Source: Saturnia japonica
Lineage: Eukaryota; Arthropoda; Insecta; Lepidoptera; Saturniidae
Direction: 5' to 3'
Length of the DNA: 64,000 bases
NCBI GenBank assembly: GCA_033032175.1
Contig: CM065312.1
Coordinates: forward strand, 62,001-126,000
Shown: piece by piece, positions 44,901 through 56,100 of the stretch
How the letters are laid out: each line of letters starts with the position of its first letter
Position numbering within the stretch: the stretch's first letter is position 1
Position numbers and translations under genes: made by a program
Notes under the pieces: generated by a model
What the model was told of the DNA's origin: nothing
The model's database searches: none
What the model saw: only the letters and a program-made list of their open reading frames with translations

Positions 44901-46996
44901 AAGACTGGCCGTCATCTAGTCCCGATATTAATCCGCTGGATTATGATTTATGGTCAGTTTTAGAGAGTACGGCATGCTCTAAATGCCATGATAGTTTGAA
45001 GTCCCTAAAACAATCCATAAGATTGGCAGTGAAGAATTTCCTCATGAAGAAAGTGCGTGTTTTTCATTGATAACTGACCTCAACGTTTAAAGAACTGTAT
45101 TAACTTAATGAACTTTAGCCAATGCCGATCATTTTGAATGAGCTTCATATATTTCTATTGTTATTATATTAATGTTATGTATTAATAAACTAACACACAT
45201 AACAGTAATAAATGATTTATACAATAGGAAAAACAGTTTTTTCCTTATAACAATGTTTAGTGCAAAACTAATAAATAAGTAGTATGTAATAAATTTAGCT
45301 TAAGTTATTGAATTTGTATTTATGAATATCATAGTGATGAGTGGATATGTATTCCCAGAGCGCGCGGGTTTCTACCCGGATAATTATAAACAAACAATTA
45401 CATAGTTAATATCGAAACGCTTCAATTATATGCGTCATAATAATATATGATATAGTAACACAAAACGTGATAATATATGTTCAGAGGTTGAAACTTAACT
45501 TCTCAAAATTTAACTTAATATGGGTATTATCTATATATTAATACGAGAAGCAAAAACTTTCTACCATTTTTTAAGCGTATTGCGTGCACGGAAGACTGTG
45601 AGATTTAGACATGGTTAAAATTTATATGGAGAAGGAGTGCAGAAAGCTAAAATTTACCTATAATATCTGTTACTGATATAATAAATTAAATAAATTAATC
45701 ACATGGCACGTACTGAAACTACAGGAAGCCGACGTTTCGTACTTTATAAGAGTCAAAGACTGACCCTCGTCTAGCTGTGATCTAAACCCCTGGGACTATA
45801 AATAATTATGGTTTATAATAATAATAATAATAAATTTATTTATTTGACCTTACATTTAGCATCTTATATAAACAGTGTGTATTAAAAACCCCGTCGGATC
45901 CGTGAAGGTGTCATTAGGTATCGAGATTATATTCTGTTTATATTATCTATCTTAGATTATAAGTTAAAAATATTACCCCTAATAAAATGTAAAAAAAAAA
46001 TAGTTCAATGAGGAAACTTTTCATTGAGATAATGATCAGACAGATTAAAGGTTCATATGAAAGCCAAAGGTTGCTGTCGAATAGAATTATTTTGAAGTAA
46101 AATCTTCTTTAGAACCATGCATTGTGATTTGAAACGAAAAAGCGAAAACACGCACAGTTATAGGATTTAGCCTGCGAGACGACGTAATAGAATAGGTACA
46201 TTATACAGGGCTTCCTATTAACTCTCTGAGCTAATGTGTAATATAAACGTCGTGAGTGCTGCAAGAGTCGCGAGTACGTACAGGGGCTCTGCCGCGGCTG
46301 CCGAGAGAGAGAGACACACTTACCAGGAAGAGCAAGAGACGACGGCGCGAGTGTCGGCGCAGAGCGAGCGCAGCAATCGCGAGCTGAGCGAGCACCAGCA
46401 GAGTAAAGCCCGCCGCAGCCAGCATCACCACCGAAACCCGGTACTCCATCGGGAACAGCTCCCGCACCGGCACGTACGTGCTCGGATCCCACTTGAGCCT
46501 CGCCGCCGTCACGAGCGCGCCGCCCGCGTACATCTGCACACACACATACACACAACAGACAATACTAATCTATATTGTAAAGTGGATTGAGACAATCTAT
46601 TTATCAATATTTCCATTTGTTTATATATGGTCGCAGGCGGTCGCACTGCACGTTGGACACTAGACACTAGACAGTGGAGATGTGCTGGTATTCATTTACT
46701 TGCTACTAATTATATTTTGTAACTATAATTATTATAATAATAATAAACCCTCGAAATAAGTTCATCTTGTCTTGAAGATTCTTGTATTTCACATCAAGGT
46801 TACAAAAAGATACAGCTCTTTGAGATAGGACGGAAAACATGAGCATAGAAAGACTGCCTTATCAGTTAACGGAGTCCTAATAAAAAGGTCATCTAACCGA
46901 AAGGTACCTAATATACGCAGTAAATAATGTACTCACAGCGAGCAACAGGTTGACGTGTGTGAGCAACAGCGGCGCCACGCGACGGCAGCACGACAT
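35828..46996 (-). CDS. Tetraspanin-like four-pass membrane protein, gene B (5 exons, 239 aa)
   Basis: Exons in transcript order: 46996-46937, 46533-46324, 38228-38028, 37006-36867, 35936-35828; 720 bp in one frame. The layout is that of a tetraspanin: Cys-Cys near the N terminus (a usual palmitoylation context), TM1 (about 8-30), small loop, TM2 (about 53-78), short basic inner loop, TM3 (about 87-110), an outer loop of about 55 residues, TM4 (about 165-190), Ser/Thr-rich tail. The second outer loop is far shorter than usual and has no CCG motif and no cysteine, so this is at most a divergent tetraspanin relative. A longer frame would start at 47089 (31 extra hydrophilic residues); the ATG at 46996 was preferred because tetraspanins have short N termini. 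The TM4 exon is clearly related to the exon at 58895-58966. Introns 2 (8.1 kb) and 3 (1.0 kb) hold repeats. Confidence 0.72.
36867..37006 (-). CDS. Tetraspanin-like gene B exon 4 (TM4)
   Basis: Starts 'EAEADVPRNLWVVGAAAVLL' and carries TM4 through 'LALMVAC', then a basic stretch (GHKRRIS). The first 24 codons correspond position by position to the 72-bp exon of gene A at 58895-58966. Acceptor 'ccggcag', phase 2 donor gtaata. Confidence 0.8.
38028..38228 (-). CDS. Tetraspanin-like gene B exon 3
   Basis: 67 residues: 'YGAAMSALAAAELCWAAWAG' is TM3, followed by the cysteine-free outer loop 'TRLLRWAHSPQAAELLEVLQ' and onwards to 'KLKNLME'. The donor is GAG|gcaagt, a GC-AG intron. Confidence 0.78.
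38520..38985 (+). repeat. Dispersed lepidopteran repeats
   Basis: 'tagctgtgcccgtggcttcg' near 38526 is followed by a segment (38780-38965) carrying 'cggaaccctaattcttttt' and 'tgaaagtcccgtcaaaattg'. The latter recurs at 51300-51475 and, reversed, at 7200-7370. Confidence 0.6.
39252..42280 (+). mobile_element. hAT-superfamily transposon (3029 bp), SCAND3/ZBED5-like
   Basis: Flanked by a perfect 8-bp target duplication 'atctaaac' (39244-39251 and 42281-42288). The ends are imperfect inverted repeats, 'cataggtccccaaagt' at the left and 'caatggtccccaaact' read inwards from the right. The empty target exists in the inverted repeat copy near 63550. It lies in intron 2 of tetraspanin-like gene B, with its transposase on the opposite strand to the gene. 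Confidence 0.93.
40294..42037 (+). pseudogene. SCAND3/ZBED5-like hAT transposase, frameshifted
   Basis: Five consecutive frame pieces (40294-40584, 40581-41126, 41080-41337, 41280-41666, 41663-42037) together give the order of this family: N-terminal BED-like finger, catalytic core ('FIQLDESTLPNNESLLLAYV', 'VVTNGAPAMFG', 'EVRWLSKG'), C-terminal hAT dimerisation region ('FWLQKGIPVTYPALWTIARK', 'GFSAISNLLSKKRNRL'). At least four frame changes, and a finger with CxxC but Asp in place of the first family His, show that it is inactive. Confidence 0.88.
42553..43500. other. Gene B intron 2, AT-rich part
   Basis: Contains a repeat phrase near 42790-42930 ('aaacctactggaccgaattt') common in lepidopteran introns. 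Otherwise nothing recognised. Confidence 0.45.
43575..43935 (+). repeat. Degenerate minisatellite (ggtcaccatctcgactgt-like)
   Basis: About 15 decayed units of roughly 20-24 bp built on 'ggtcaccatctcgactgt' and variants. A chance frame of 110 codons (43501-43833), rich in His, Leu, Asp and Asn, runs through it and is not taken as a gene. Confidence 0.8.
44280..45075 (+). pseudogene. Tc1/mariner-like transposase remnant
   Basis: Pieces in more than one frame: an N-terminal helix-turn-helix region ('RTKKAIKAMKERIRRNPVRK', 'REMNIAPRTMSRILKDVLGL'), then 'CFNKQND..YA', and a C-terminal part 'ETNVSDFIRAEDWPSSSPDI' with 'NPLDYDLWSVLES' (the PSxSPDLNPxD box of this superfamily). The middle of the catalytic domain is missing and stops occur, so it is dead. 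Terminal repeats were not located. Confidence 0.82.
45540..45705 (+). repeat. Short dispersed repeat, copy 2 (see 2786-2945)
   Basis: Carries 'gcgtattgcgtgcacggaag' and 'aaagctaaaatttacctata', aligning with copy 1 in the same orientation. Confidence 0.7.
45706..46323. other. Gene B intron 2, last part before exon 2
   Basis: Has an (aat)n run near 45819-45835. No other feature. Confidence 0.45.
46324..46533 (-). CDS. Tetraspanin-like gene B exon 2
   Basis: 70 residues: 'MYAGGALVTAARLKWDPSTY' finishes TM1 and the small outer loop; 'VSVVMLAAAGFTLLVLAQLA' is TM2; 'RRHSRRR' is the inner loop; 'LLLFL' starts TM3. Acceptor 'gtgtgcag', donor gtaagt. Confidence 0.8.
46937..46996 (-). CDS. Tetraspanin-like gene B exon 1
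   Basis: Encodes 'MSCCRRVAPLLLTHVNLLLA' (N terminus and first half of TM1), donor gtgagt, phase 0. Confidence 0.72.
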
Positions 46997-47194
46997 CCTC
47001 GAAGCAGCAACAGGACCACCAGCACGAGCTCGTATGTAAGCGACCGCTAGCTCGCTATTACTAATAAGTTTTCTCGAAATGTGTTGCATCTTATCAAGTG
47101 TTATCAATTTGACAGTTTAATCAGGTGGGAGTGTCGTTGCGAGCAGACCGCTCGAGCCGCGCCGTATTGCTCGCCCGACAGGACTAGTGCGTGG

Positions 47195-47202
47195 TGACGT
47201 CA
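47195..47202. promoter_or_regulatory. TGACGTCA palindrome upstream of gene B
   Basis: A perfect cAMP-response-element/ATF palindrome sits about 200 bp upstream of the gene B start codon in a local GC-rich block (47110-47260). Use as a promoter element is inferred from position only. Confidence 0.35.
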
Positions 47203-48636
47203 CGTCGCGTCGTGGTCTGATCCTCGTAGAACACGGACTGATCGCTGACAGGTCCGCGCGATCGCTATTTAATCAGTAACACGTCCAGGCAGAGCCAGGT
47301 CTGGTCCTCACGGGTGGTAAGGGGGGGGGGGGCGAGGGGTTTGGGGGGGGAGAAGCGAGAGTAGACCATTTTCCTTTTAAATTTTAAAATATTGACCAAG
47401 TGACTGTTCTGTTTCGGTTTCTGCTAAAAACCGATCGACACCCGAGTCCGCCCAAAATTAGGTAGGTACTAATTAATTGATCTCTTGCATGTGTAGCTAT
47501 TGGTATTAAAAAAAAACTTTACGATCGTAATGTTAATTAATATTATGAAAACAATTAACAATTAAAATAACTGCTCAATTCTTAATGAGTTTACAAAAGT
47601 CTTTCTTTATGTTTTACATCTATATTAATAAATCTGTAGGTCTGTCTGTACAGTTAATTTCCCGACAAGCTTATACGAACTATACTGATCACGAATATGC
47701 CATCAAATTTTTTTTTATCTATCTATCTCTCTGCTTGTGTTATATACATATATATATGTTATATTCATATATATGTAATTACTTACTTATACATATTTCC
47801 CGTGTACAAAATTTCATCAAAATCGGATAAGAACTAATGAAATTGAAAATTTTGAAATTTCGGTTTTTTATGTTTCCTAAAAATGTTGTTCAAAATTCTC
47901 AGTCCGTTATTCATGGGATCACTTATATTTTCTGTGTTCAAACTTTCATCAAAATTGGTCAAGAATTAACGAAATATTTTTTTTAACCATTTCTAAAAGT
48001 AATATTGAATTTTCTTTAACCTTATCAATTGACCAATGACATAAGCGTCCCGTGTACAAAATTTCATAAGAATCGGTCATGCCGTTTTGAGTTAAATCTT
48101 TACTACAATATATTTTCGTTTCGGAAATCTAAAACAAAAATCAGCATCAAGTCCAATTTAGGGCAGATGCGCTCGCACTCAACACGCCCCCAAACCATAT
48201 CTCCCTTGTTTTACTGATTTGTAGTACTACCTATAAAATGGAGAAAAAGCATAGATAATAATGGTACATACTTCGTTTGTTTAATATGTATAATTTCATA
48301 ATATTTTTCATATAAAAGACAGCGCTTAATGTACTGTAAGCTGTTTTCAATGAAGAATTTATTTTTCATCTCTATGGAAAATACTCCTTTGAAACGCCGG
48401 AATAGGAATTTAAACATATTGTATACTATAAACAAAGAGTCAATCATTGTTACCATGTTGATGACCGAACTTGCATGGGCACGTCGCATCGTGTCGTATC
48501 GTTAAGTACTATGGGAACGTACATCGCACTGAAATGGCGCAAATAAAATTGATGATTTAAATAAAACTTATGAGTACCTACAAAAATATAATTTTATTTC
48601 CATAATTAACAACAACGCGCGCCTTATAAGGCAACA
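47203..48636. other. Intergenic stretch between genes A and B
   Basis: A G-run lies at 47322-47354. At about 47620-48100 are several spaced phrases 'aaatttcatcaaaatcggat' of the repeat family seen at 3434 and 21894. No coding frame was supported. Confidence 0.5.
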
Positions 48637-48658
48637 GTGTCGCCGCGCCGCGAGCCGG

Positions 48659-48766
48659 TGCCGCACCGCACCGTGCCGCACTGCACCGTGACGCACCGCA
48701 CCTTGCCGCACTGCACCGTGCCGCACCGCACCGTGCCGCACTGCACCGTGCCGCACCGCACCTTGC
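48659..48766 (+). repeat. 30-bp tandem repeat of ccgca/ccgtg pentamers
   Basis: Nearly four units of 30 bp, each made of pentamers of the type ccgca, ccgtg and ctgca. The pentamer composition makes short open frames on both strands that are not genes. Confidence 0.92.
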
Positions 48767-49562
48767 GCGCGTCTCTTGTGCGTATCGCGGTCTTATTATC
48801 TATGAATCTATTAAACAGTTCCTTATAATATAGTATTTATTGTCTTACGAGGTAACAATTGCCCGCACACAAAAGTACATGTACGTGAGTATATGGGGCA
48901 TAGTCTTAAAACTATTTGGCACCAACAAACAACCACTGCTCGACTACACGTCTAGACAGACGCGCTTCTCGAGAGTCACCCCTACCCCATCCACCCTCTA
49001 CAATTATTATTTTATAAAATAAGAAATATTATAAACTTGTATTATCAACATAGATGTGCGTGTGCCGCGGCACTCGGCACCCTTGATAGTCGTAGGGAAG
49101 CGTTCAGTCGCGAAGCGACTACGTAATTTTATCATATTATAATAATTTTTAAATATTAATCATGTTATAGATCGCTAGTTATTTTCAGTGAACAAAACAA
49201 TGTAATACATATATATATATTATATGTGTCGGAGTAAAATTGCCATCTATGATCAGAATAACACAACTTAGAATTATATGAGCTTAACGAACACTAAATC
49301 TTATACATAGTTTTGTCAATGTAACAATTTATTTGTAACTATGCCCGGCGACAACATATACTATACAGAAATATAGTCGAGTGTCGCTTCGCGTCGATAT
49401 GTGAACCCACGTCGTTGGTTTGTGGGCGGCGCAACGCCTTGCGGGCCACGGTACATAACCTATACTAAATACTAACTCACTACAAACTAAATAATATGGC
49501 AGTCAGTGTCCGGAGCGACGCTACGAGCCGGACTAAACACTAAATTGCGAATGGAATGATCC
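48767..49562. other. Intergenic stretch before the gene A 3' end
   Basis: Nothing coding. A reversed SINE-tail-like phrase ('gtcgcgaagcgactacgtaa') lies near 49107-49126. Confidence 0.45.
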
Positions 49563-49568
49563 TTTATT
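49563..49568 (-). terminator. Candidate poly(A) signal of gene A
   Basis: AATAAA on the minus strand, about 350 bp after the gene A stop codon. The sequence between (49570-49921) is very GC-rich and would be 3' UTR. Confidence 0.5.
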
Positions 49569-49921
49569 TAATTCGTTACATTTCAATATTAAAGCTATGA
49601 GCACGGCGCGGCTACAAGTTCGCGTGCAGGATGAGCAACGCAGCCGCAGCCGGGTGTGCGGGTTGCGGGGCGGGTACGCGTGCACGCAGCTGTTCGTGTA
49701 CCGCGTCCCAACCGGCGGGGTGCGCGGCCGCTCGCCTGCCCCGCGCGCCCCGGCCCCCGCGTGCTCCGGGCCCGCGTCCGCTCCCGCGCCGAGACCCTCG
49801 CGTCCGCGTCTTGCGTCTGTGCGCCGCGGTCGCATTGCCCTCCTCCTGAAACCAGATAAGTATGGGGTCAGTAGGTAGCGTATGCAGTATTGTGTTAGCA
49901 GTCGCGCGCTCGACAGACCTG

Positions 49922-50155
49922 CTAGAAAATCTTGTCGAGGATGGTGTACATGCGCAGGTTAGCCTTCTTCCTCCAGCCGGGTGGGCGCGGGGGGTCTGCG
50001 TCACCGACGTCACTGTCCTCGTCGGAGGGCGCTGTGGGCAGGGCGCCGCGGCGGACGCTCTTCTCGTGCAGGTCGGTCGGCTCACCGGGACCAAGGCCGG
50101 GCTGGCAGTCCCGCGCGCGGCTAGCTAGCTTACGCGCCATCACGAACGCCGCTAC
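49922..50155 (-). CDS. Tetraspanin-like gene A, last exon
   Basis: 77 residues starting 'VAAFVMARKLASRARDCQPG', which finishes TM4 with a basic inner flank, then the tail and TAG. Acceptor 'cttcctcag'. Confidence 0.72.
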   Translation of the reverse strand, partial: VAAFVMARKLASRARDCQPGLGPGEPTDLHEKSVRRGALPTAPSDEDSDVGDADPPRPPGWRKKANLRMYTILDKIF

Positions 50156-53100
50156 CTGAGGAAGAATCGTGCTTGGTGAGAAGAAGAGACTACAATAATA
50201 ACACTTGATTCAAGTTTAAATGGAACTGGAAAATCGAGGAATATTGAATATTCCGACCTAGCTTTACTAACTACAAACATCAGGTTATAATATTATATTC
50301 ATTAAATGAAGGCAGGTCTAGTTTACTGGTTACATAGCCCGTGGTCACGACTTCACGAGCCGACTGAAGTGTTGTTGTGTGTCGTCGTTAGTGAGGGCAG
50401 TTATCAGTAACTTCTCTCATCTGCTCATTATCACTAGTGATGTTCCGAGTCACACTGCACTCAGTGTATCCGATGCGACATCCGCCGATCGCATCCCAGG
50501 TTTAAGTCCTCCTATCACCAGATTCCATGCCGTAGATAATTTTAATCCGTCATCCCGATTGAAAATTTTATACTTTTTAATTTCGATCGCTTCCCTTACT
50601 AACCTAGGATAGTAGAAACGATGTGTAGAGAGACTTTTAGCTCATGTAGTTCTATTTAGTGATTAGGACCAGGTGTTCTGCTATGGCCGACGTATGTGTA
50701 AGTCGGTTTTTGACTGCAGCTATGTGTTAAATATACATGCAGCACGCTAGCACTTACAACTGCAGTCAATTTTGTAGACACTTAGGTATTTTGTCCTTTG
50801 GTGTACGTAAACTATTTTGGACTTTATTGAACGGAGCATATGCAGTCATAATGAAGAATTTCTTTAATGCTGTTTCAATTTTGTCTAGTACTCTCTTGAC
50901 ATAGGTCAAAAACGCTGTCTGTCTAGTCGCCTCGAGCCACTTTTTCCTAGGAAGACGTTTTGGTAATGTCGTAAAAAATAAGTCACGTTCTGGAACCGTA
51001 TTAAATGTAATAAAGAATGTCTTTAATAATTAATTAAAAAATTAATTGTTAAATTAATTAACATTAACATTAATTGTTTAATTAATGTCTTTATTAGGTA
51101 ATAAAGACTTTTTTAACTAGAACTTTTTTTTAATAGGGGCAAATCGTAATAACATGACAGTTTTGACATATCAGTATTAAAAGCTTCGGTAATTGGTATA
51201 ATGAATTCAGTCTTGTTCGAAAATCTCATTAAAATAATAAAAATCCACTAAAATTTACATTTCGTAAAATTTATGATATTTTCGGTCAACATAAATTATC
51301 TTCTTGCACGGAATCCTAATTATTTTTCTAAAATAGTTACTCCTTATAACATCAGTTATCAGCCAGTGAAAGTCCCGTCAAAATTGGTTCAACTGTTTCG
51401 GAGATTACCCGGAGCAAACTGATAAGACAGACAAAAATTTGAAATATTGGTGTTTTTTTTTTATAAGTACCGTATGCATTCATATGCATTTACATAAAGC
51501 TGTTATTTTAACAATTCAACACTTTAATTTAATTTATTTATATATATTTGCTGAATATACTAAATAAATGACAGTTTTTCCATTTAATTCCTCAAAAACT
51601 CTAAACCAGAGTGCACCGGTACACGGGCAAAACTTGTTGCAGTATATTTTAGCACGAGGCGAAGCGGGGGGTTTTGGCGGGATCTTGAAGTGACATGTTG
51701 TGGTTACTAATATCGAAGACTATTACGATAAATTAGAAAACATTTTTACAAAAAGTCTACATATAAAAAAAGAAAAACAAGAAATAAAGATTAATTCAAG
51801 AATCCTAAGTGAAGAAACTAAAAAATTAATAAGCAAACGCACAGAATTGATAGCAGCTAAAAACAAAACTATAGACATGAAAAAAGAATTAAAAACCTAT
51901 TCAAAACAACTAACAAGGCCATAAAAAACGATTACATTATCTACAGGAATAGAGTCATAGAGAAGAACTTAAATAAATACAGAAGCTCCAAAAAGGAAAG
52001 CAAAGAACTAAACACACATAAAGACTGGATTCAGAAACTTAAAAAAGGTAATGAAGATACTAAAACAAAGCAAGACATTATAGAACATGCGACAGAATTT
52101 TACAAGGAACTCTACATGAAGCCACCAGAAGACTCACATGGCGAAGAACCTCCAGACTTTGAAATCTTTGAAAACACAGAATCAGACACAATAGAACCTA
52201 TACATTATGACGAACTATTAAAACGTAAAAAAATTAAAACCTGAAAAATGTCCTGGTCCAGACAACATAAGCAACGAAGTAATCCAAATAGGAGCCCCTA
52301 GTTTAATTCCATACAGAGCCCAAATGTTCAACAGGGTCCTTGAAACTGGAAAAGCTCCCAAACAATGGTGCAAGTCAGACATAATACTTCTCTACAAGAA
52401 AGGAAATACAGCAGATAATGGAAACTACAGGCCAATAAGCTTACTGCCGTGCATTTACAAACTATTTACCTCTATATTATTGAGTAGAATGACATCAAAA
52501 ATTGATAGCAATCAGCCAATAGAACAGGCAGGTTTCAGGTATGGATTCCCCACTATTGATCATATTCATACATTAGACCAAATTTTAGAAAAACATAAAC
52601 AATATAATCGTCCTCTTTATGTAGCCTTCATAGATTATTCGAAGGCATTCGACAGTATTAAGCACAGCTCAATCTGGACACCACTAATTTCTTTTGGAAT
52701 AAACAGAACATACATAAGTATCATAAAAATATCTACTCACAGAGTAAAAGCAGAATTAAACTGGAAAACAAAGGAAAGGCGATAAAAATAGGAAAGGGAG
52801 TCAGACAAGGGGACCCATTATCACCCAAATTGTTTATAGCTGTGTTGGAAGGAATATTTAGAGAAATCGACTGGAAAAGCAAGGGCCTCAAGATACAAGA
52901 CCAATATATAAGCCACCTCAGATTTGCTGACGACATTGTCATTTTCGCGGAATCAGATAAAGAGTTAGAGGAAATGATACAAACTCTGGACAATAACAGC
53001 AAAAAAGTAGGTTTACACATGAATCCAAACAAAACTAAAGTAATGACAAACCATGTAAAGAAAGAAATATGTATATCGGGAGACCAAATTGAATGTGTAA

Positions 53101-56100
53101 ATGAATATATCTATCTAGGAAAACAAATGTCGTTTGATAAAAAAATAACGAAATCGAAATAGATAGAAGGATTAACTGCACTTGGAAGAAATTTTGGACA
53201 CTAAAAGAATTCCTGAAAGGACACTACCACATAAAGCATAAAAAATAATACTGGACACTTGCATCCTGCCAAGTTTAACATACGGAAGTCAAACATGGAC
53301 ATACACCAATAAAATAAGAAATAAAATTGCTTCATGTCAACATACCATGGAAAGGAGTATACTAAAATTAAGAAAAATATATAAAACCAGAAACGTAGAG
53401 ATAAGGAAAAGAACTAAACTTACTGATGCTCTTCAACATGCTCTAAGTCTAAAATGGAAATGGGCAGGACACATTTCAAGGTACAAAGAAAAGAGATGGA
53501 CACTAGAAGTAACAAGATGGCCAGGACCTGCAGGCAAGAGGAGCAAAGGTAGACCACGGAAACAGTGGGCTGATGATATCATTGAAATAGCTGGGTCAAA
53601 CTGGATGAGTAAATGGCATGGGTTAGAGGAGGCTTTTACCCAAAAGGGATCCGTATCACTAACACACTAACAATAAATTTATACATTAAGAATAAAAGTT
53701 TTTTTAAAACTAATAATACTAACATTAATTTTTATTTGTAAATTTGTCTATTAGGTAGTTATAGAATCACCCTCTATGAATATCGCTACTCAGCAGTCTG
53801 TATTCTAGAGAAGCCAGACGCAACGTTGCAGTAAGCTGATCCTGTAAGGCGCGTCTGGTGTTTGCTTCGTAGTTTTAAGAGTATCTTTAAGTTAGTCTTA
53901 AGACATGTATGGTCGCGAATAAACGCTTCTTAAAAAATTAAAATCTTTTTTTTTAAGTCCTCCGCTCGCGCACGACTTGACTGGCGCAGCCGGTAGGATT
54001 TCCGCGTCGTGAAAAGTATTTAAAATTAGTACCGCGACGAACGTTTCCACGCGTTTTAATCGGGAATCCTCGAACCAAATAAATTTGTCAAAGATCATCA
54101 CAGCAGCTGGAGGACACGTCTAAGACTCATCGAGGGACATGGGCAGTTTGTGAGTAGACTCAACTTGCTATTCCTTTCTATATATCCCAATCCTTTTCGA
54201 AAAAATAGTTATAGATGTCTGGAATAATTCGAGTGTTTTTCTAAACTTCGAAAAACTCACTTATGAATTTTCTATAGACAATAGTTATAAGTAATAAATT
54301 AAAATATACAATATAAAAAGGAAAAATTGCAGTAACAAATATAATTTCTCAAATTTATTATTTTAGTTATATTGTTGTATTAGGAATAAAATCTTTTCAC
54401 TATATTTAAAATAGGAATTTATATTTCGTGTCTTTTATATTTTTGTGTGTCTTGTATTTTATTGGGTTTTTATTATATTCTGTGTGTGACTCATTTTTGG
54501 TGTGTGTATTTTATTTTTGTCGTATTTTGTGTTAGTGTGTATCAAAAATGGCAACCATTAGAATAATCCCAAACGAAATGATGAAACTGATACCGCAGTT
54601 CAACGGGGATAAACGCCATCTAAATTTATTTTTAAGGAAATGTGAATTTGTAATTAATAAATATAAAGGGTGTCAGGAACAAAACTTGTATGTGATGCAC
54701 GCATTAACAAGTAGGTTAGTTGATGACGCAGCAGCCTTACTAAGTGAAAGGGAAGACATCGAGACTTGGGCTGAACTTAAAAACTTATTAACTCAACACT
54801 TTGGTGATCCTAGGAGTGAAGAGTGCATTGCGATAGAGTTAGAAAATGTAAAGATAAAACACGGTGAAAATTATACAGATTTTTGTAATCGTATACAATC
54901 AATTAGAGCAGTATTAATATCAAAAGTAAATCAGTTAACAAACACAGAAATTAAAAATGCAAAGATCATTATTTATAATAATATGTCACTTAACGTTTTC
55001 TTGTACAACTTACCGGAACATTTGATAAGAACAGTTAGATTGAAATCGCCAGAAACGTTAGAAAAGGCTTTAGAGTTTGTATTGGAAGAAGTGAACTTTT
55101 ACGAACAATATAATACCAAAAATAAATTATGCAGGCAACAAACAGGTACGTCATTACAAGCGAAGTTCAATACCCCGCATTTACAGAGTAATCTCTCTGG
55201 CATACCCCGGGAGATACAGGGTTCAATTCAATCCAGTGGTTTTAGGCCAATATTGCAACCCTCTAATCCACCCCAATTTAAATTCGGTGTTCCGGGTAGT
55301 CAAGTAAAATTACCGCAAACCTTTGGTTCGCAGCCGCAGTTTGGATATAAACCTCAGTTCGGATATAAGCCACAGTTAAGCCCTCAGCAATTCGGTATGC
55401 AACAAAAATTCATGCAACCAACACAATTCGGTTCAATGCCTATACAGCAGTTTGGATACCGTCCACAAATTAACCAAGGTCAGTTAGGGTATAGGCCTCC
55501 CCAACCAACAAATGCTTTAGAAAATACCGACGTCACTATGCGTACTGCACCACCGTTAAAACATCAAGGTCAGGGACCACCCCAAGGCTTTCGCCTTAAT
55601 GAGTTGGAATTAGGCGAAGTCGGTCACTATTACTGTTACGATAATAATAACTACTACGATCAGGAATATTGGCCACAGGAAAATAGCGATTATTATGAAG
55701 AATTCGAAAATGATAATCAAACTAAAACGACTGATGACGAAAGTAAGAAAGTGAAAGACGAGAGTGTAAGTGAAGAAATTCAAAATTTTCGAATAAGAGA
55801 TTACACAAACAAACCCGAAATAGTAAATCTAAATTGTGATGTTAAATTGAAGTTACCGTACATTCACATACCAGAAATTGACGCGAAATTTATGATCGAT
55901 ACCGGTAGTATGCGATCATTCATGAGTCCGCGTAAAGCTCATAACTTCTATAGGTCCTATGCAAGTACACAACCATTCACCATTATTAGCACACATGCAT
56001 CTAGCAACCATAATGAAGTAGTCTATATTCCACTCATGCCATCATTCAAAAACGATAGCTATCATAAATTTTATGTGTACGATGTTGATGACAAATATGA

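Noticed and set aside
46997..47107. Longer start for tetraspanin-like gene B at 47089
   Set aside because: The 31 extra residues are hydrophilic and unusual before TM1; kept only as an alternative because the upstream ATG is in frame.
48568..48828. Repetitive frames on both strands
   Set aside because: They are translations of a pentamer-based 30-bp tandem repeat.
49533..49878. GC-rich open frames on both strands
   Set aside because: The region is the probable GC-rich 3' UTR of gene A; high GC lowers stop frequency and the frames resemble no family.
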